From: Scopulibacillus darangshiensis
GTDB taxonomy: Bacteria; Bacillota; Bacilli; Bacillales; Sporolactobacillaceae
Direction: 5' to 3'
NCBI RefSeq assembly: GCF_004341035.1
Contig: NZ_SLXK01000002.1
Coordinates: 106,488-170,487 of the forward strand
Length of the DNA: 64,000 nucleotides
The translations under genes were made by a program, and so were the position numbers. Below, one piece after another: positions 62,432 through 64,000 of this stretch. Below the pieces are notes generated by a model. The model saw nothing but the letters and a program-made list of their open reading frames with translations. It ran no database searches and was not told the origin of the DNA. Every line of letters starts with the position of its first letter. Position 1 is the stretch's first letter.

Positions 62432-63301
62432 TTACATAAACTCTGCAACGAGATTATCAAATGTTTCACGGCCCAAATTTAGCCGGCTATACGCAAGCGG
62501 TTCCTTGCTGTAACCATTCAGAAGCTCCTGATAAGAATACTTTTCTTTGTCTTGATAAATAATGCCCATCACAAGGTCATTATGCTTCATTAATGTTTCC
62601 ATTGCCATGATCCTATTTGAAGGATGATACCCATCTATTTCGCTTAACTTTATTAAATTTTCCTTAAACCAATCATAAGTATTTATTTTGTTATATGTTA
62701 CACAAGGGCTAAAGACATTGATGAGCGAAAACCCTTTATGCTGTATACCTTGTTCTATCAAGGATGTTAAGTCCTTTACCTCACTTGAGAATCCCTGGGC
62801 TACAAAAGTGGCGCCGGCTGTTAGTGCCATTTGCATAACAGATAATGATGACTCAATTGATCCTGCCGGTGTACTCTTGGTTTGAAAGCCTTCAGCACTT
62901 CTTGGTGATGTTTGTCCTTTGGTAAGCCCATAGATTTGATTGTCCATAACAATATATGTGATATCAATATTTCTGCGGATGGCGTGAATGGTGTGACCCA
63001 ATCCAATTGCAAAACCATCACCGTCACCACCTGCCGCAATCACCGTCATATCGCGGTTTCCCATTTTAACACCTTGGGCAATTGGCAGCGCCCGCCCATG
63101 AATACCATGGAGGCCATAGGCATTAATATAGCCGGAAATTCTGCCGGAGCAGCCGATGCCGCTTATGATTGTCAACGTTTCAGGCGTTAGACTCAAATTT
63201 GCTGCCGCACGCTGTATGGAAGCCTGAACGGAAAAGTCACCGCATCCCGGGCACCAGTTTGGTTTGACATTATTTCGAAAGTCCTTAAACGTGGCTGACA
63301 T
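62432..63301 (-). CDS. korB: 2-oxoacid:ferredoxin oxidoreductase, beta subunit
   Basis: Thiamine-diphosphate subunit that decarboxylates a 2-oxoacid (2-oxoglutarate is likely) to acyl-CoA with reduction of ferredoxin. NVKPNWCPGCGDFSVQASIQ, the TPP motif GGDGDGFAIGLGHTIHAIRR ending in YIVMDNQIYGLTKGQTSP, and ISGIGCSG are diagnostic. ATG at 63301 after AAAGGAG gives 289 aa. It overlaps korA by 17 bases. Confidence 0.92.
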   Translation of the reverse strand: MSATFKDFRNNVKPNWCPGCGDFSVQASIQRAAANLSLTPETLTIISGIGCSGRISGYINAYGLHGIHGRALPIAQGVKMGNRDMTVIAAGGDGDGFAIGLGHTIHAIRRNIDITYIVMDNQIYGLTKGQTSPRSAEGFQTKSTPAGSIESSLSVMQMALTAGATFVAQGFSSEVKDLTSLIEQGIQHKGFSLINVFSPCVTYNKINTYDWFKENLIKLSEIDGYHPSNRIMAMETLMKHNDLVMGIIYQDKEKYSYQELLNGYSKEPLAYSRLNLGRETFDNLVAEFM

Positions 63302-64000
63302 GGTATACAACTCCTTTGCATTGGTTATAGACCTCCAGAGGCTTAAATGGGTTGCCATCGTATTTAAGGATGCTTGACATTTTATCCCTGCCTCCGACAT
63401 TTAGTTTGACGAGGCTTTCGAGTTGTCCCGTGGCATTATGCTCGACCACAACAACTTGCCTCGCCTTTTCGATGAGCGGAGACATTTCTTCAGCCGGGAA
63501 GGGATGCAGAAGGCGAATGTGTGCATGGTTGACACTCACACCGTCATTTGCAAGCTTTGTCATAGCTTCTTCAATAGCACCACGTGTCGAACCTGTTCCT
63601 ATTAATAGCAGATCAGGATTTTCATGTTTCGTATTTGTGTGAACAGGGTTATCAAACTTTAAACTATTAAGCTTTCTAAGCCTTTTATCCATTTGTATTT
63701 TTCGATTGCTTGCCGCTTCCGACGGCTTACCTGCCTCATTATGCTCCACACCAGTCACATGATGAAGGCCATTTCTCGTGCCTGGAATTGTTCTCGGAGA
63801 AACACCATCTATTGTATCTTCATAGCGTTTAAAACTTCCCTTTTTTTCAAGCTCGGGCAATGAATCATCTATTATTAATTTTCCTCTGCGTATATCGATT
63901 TTATCGTAATTAAATGGATCAACACTTTGTTTGCCTAAGGAAAGCTGCAGATCAGACAAGACAATTACAGGGCATTGATACTCATCCGCAATGTTAAACG
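63285..64000 (-). CDS. korA: 2-oxoacid:ferredoxin oxidoreductase, alpha subunit (C-terminal part)
   Basis: The gene enters from the right edge; about 238 C-terminal codons are seen of a protein usually near 580 aa. The visible part begins FNIADEYQCPVIVLSDLQLS and shows the C-terminal transketolase-like domain (LIGTGSTRGAIEEAMTKLAND, RLLHPFPAEEM, VVVEHNATGQLESL). A TTG at 63959 is not the true start because the frame stays open to the edge and matches the family. Confidence 0.9.
   Translation of the reverse strand, partial: FNIADEYQCPVIVLSDLQLSLGKQSVDPFNYDKIDIRRGKLIIDDSLPELEKKGSFKRYEDTIDGVSPRTIPGTRNGLHHVTGVEHNEAGKPSEAASNRKIQMDKRLRKLNSLKFDNPVHTNTKHENPDLLLIGTGSTRGAIEEAMTKLANDGVSVNHAHIRLLHPFPAEEMSPLIEKARQVVVVEHNATGQLESLVKLNVGGRDKMSSILKYDGNPFKPLEVYNQCKGVVYHVSHV

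Noticed and set aside
63285-63959. korA as a short complete gene starting at 63959
   Set aside because: The frame remains open to the window edge with family-like residues, so the gene is only cut by the boundary.

Overview
The window is chromosomal DNA from an endospore-forming member of the Bacillales (Firmicutes), related to but distinct from Bacillus subtilis. Evidence for this: long blocks keep B. subtilis gene order (aro-trp-his-tyr, hepS-menG-hepT, folE-mtrB, hbs-spoIVA, der-gpsA, cmk-rpsA, ypb-recQ-fer, resABCDE, dacB-spmAB-scpAB). It also has sporulation genes (spoIVA, a SpoVIF-like gene, sleB-ypeB, cotJABC, spmAB, dacB), strong AGGAGG-type ribosome binding sites, frequent TTG starts and a TRAP-controlled trp leader. 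Almost everything lies on the minus strand; only ansA, cotJABC, fer and ypuF are on the plus strand.

Layout. 1-10180: end of a TPR gene (ypiA), then an aromatic amino acid supraoperon read leftward, trpE-D-C-F-B-A-hisC-tyrA-aroE, behind its own promoter and TRAP attenuator. 10181-16967: aroB, aroF, a broken cheR, ndk, the menaquinone side-chain and methylation genes (hepT, menG, hepS), mtrB encoding TRAP, and folE. 17111-29593: hbs, spoIVA, small sporulation-associated genes, gpsA, plsY, der, rpsA-like, plsC, cmk, ypeB and sleB. 29713-42718: prsW, ansA, ypdA, gudB, ddl, mecB, ypbG, an inserted cotJ operon, ypbF, a small ypbE-position gene, CAAX protease, recQ, ypbB and fer. 42754-49349: a secreted InhA-type metalloprotease and a vitamin B12 uptake operon (btuF-btuC-btuD) under a cobalamin riboswitch. 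49359-56863: resE and resD, a 770-base gap full of mobile debris, resC, resB, resA, and rluB. 56976-64000: spmB, spmA, dacB, scpB, scpA, ypuF, an orphan ribT, a 7Fe-type ferredoxin and a 2-oxoacid:ferredoxin oxidoreductase (korB, start-less korA).

How the parts connect. TRAP from mtrB should act on the trp leader, where triplet repeats, a terminator, a competing antiterminator and a hairpin hiding the trpE ribosome binding site can all be read. HepS/HepT and MenG make menaquinone, which feeds the cytochrome c branch assembled by ResABC under ResDE control.

Most notable items: the readable trp attenuator; an internally deleted cheR; a dispersed 65-base hairpin repeat present twice, one copy supplying the last ten residues of YpdA; a MITE-like GC-rich repeat and a transposase remnant separating resABC from resDE; a BtuD protein with a shortened CbiZ-like tail; and an orphan ribT beside korAB. 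I did not find an obviously new multi-gene system; the window is mainly core genome with a few decayed or rearranged spots.
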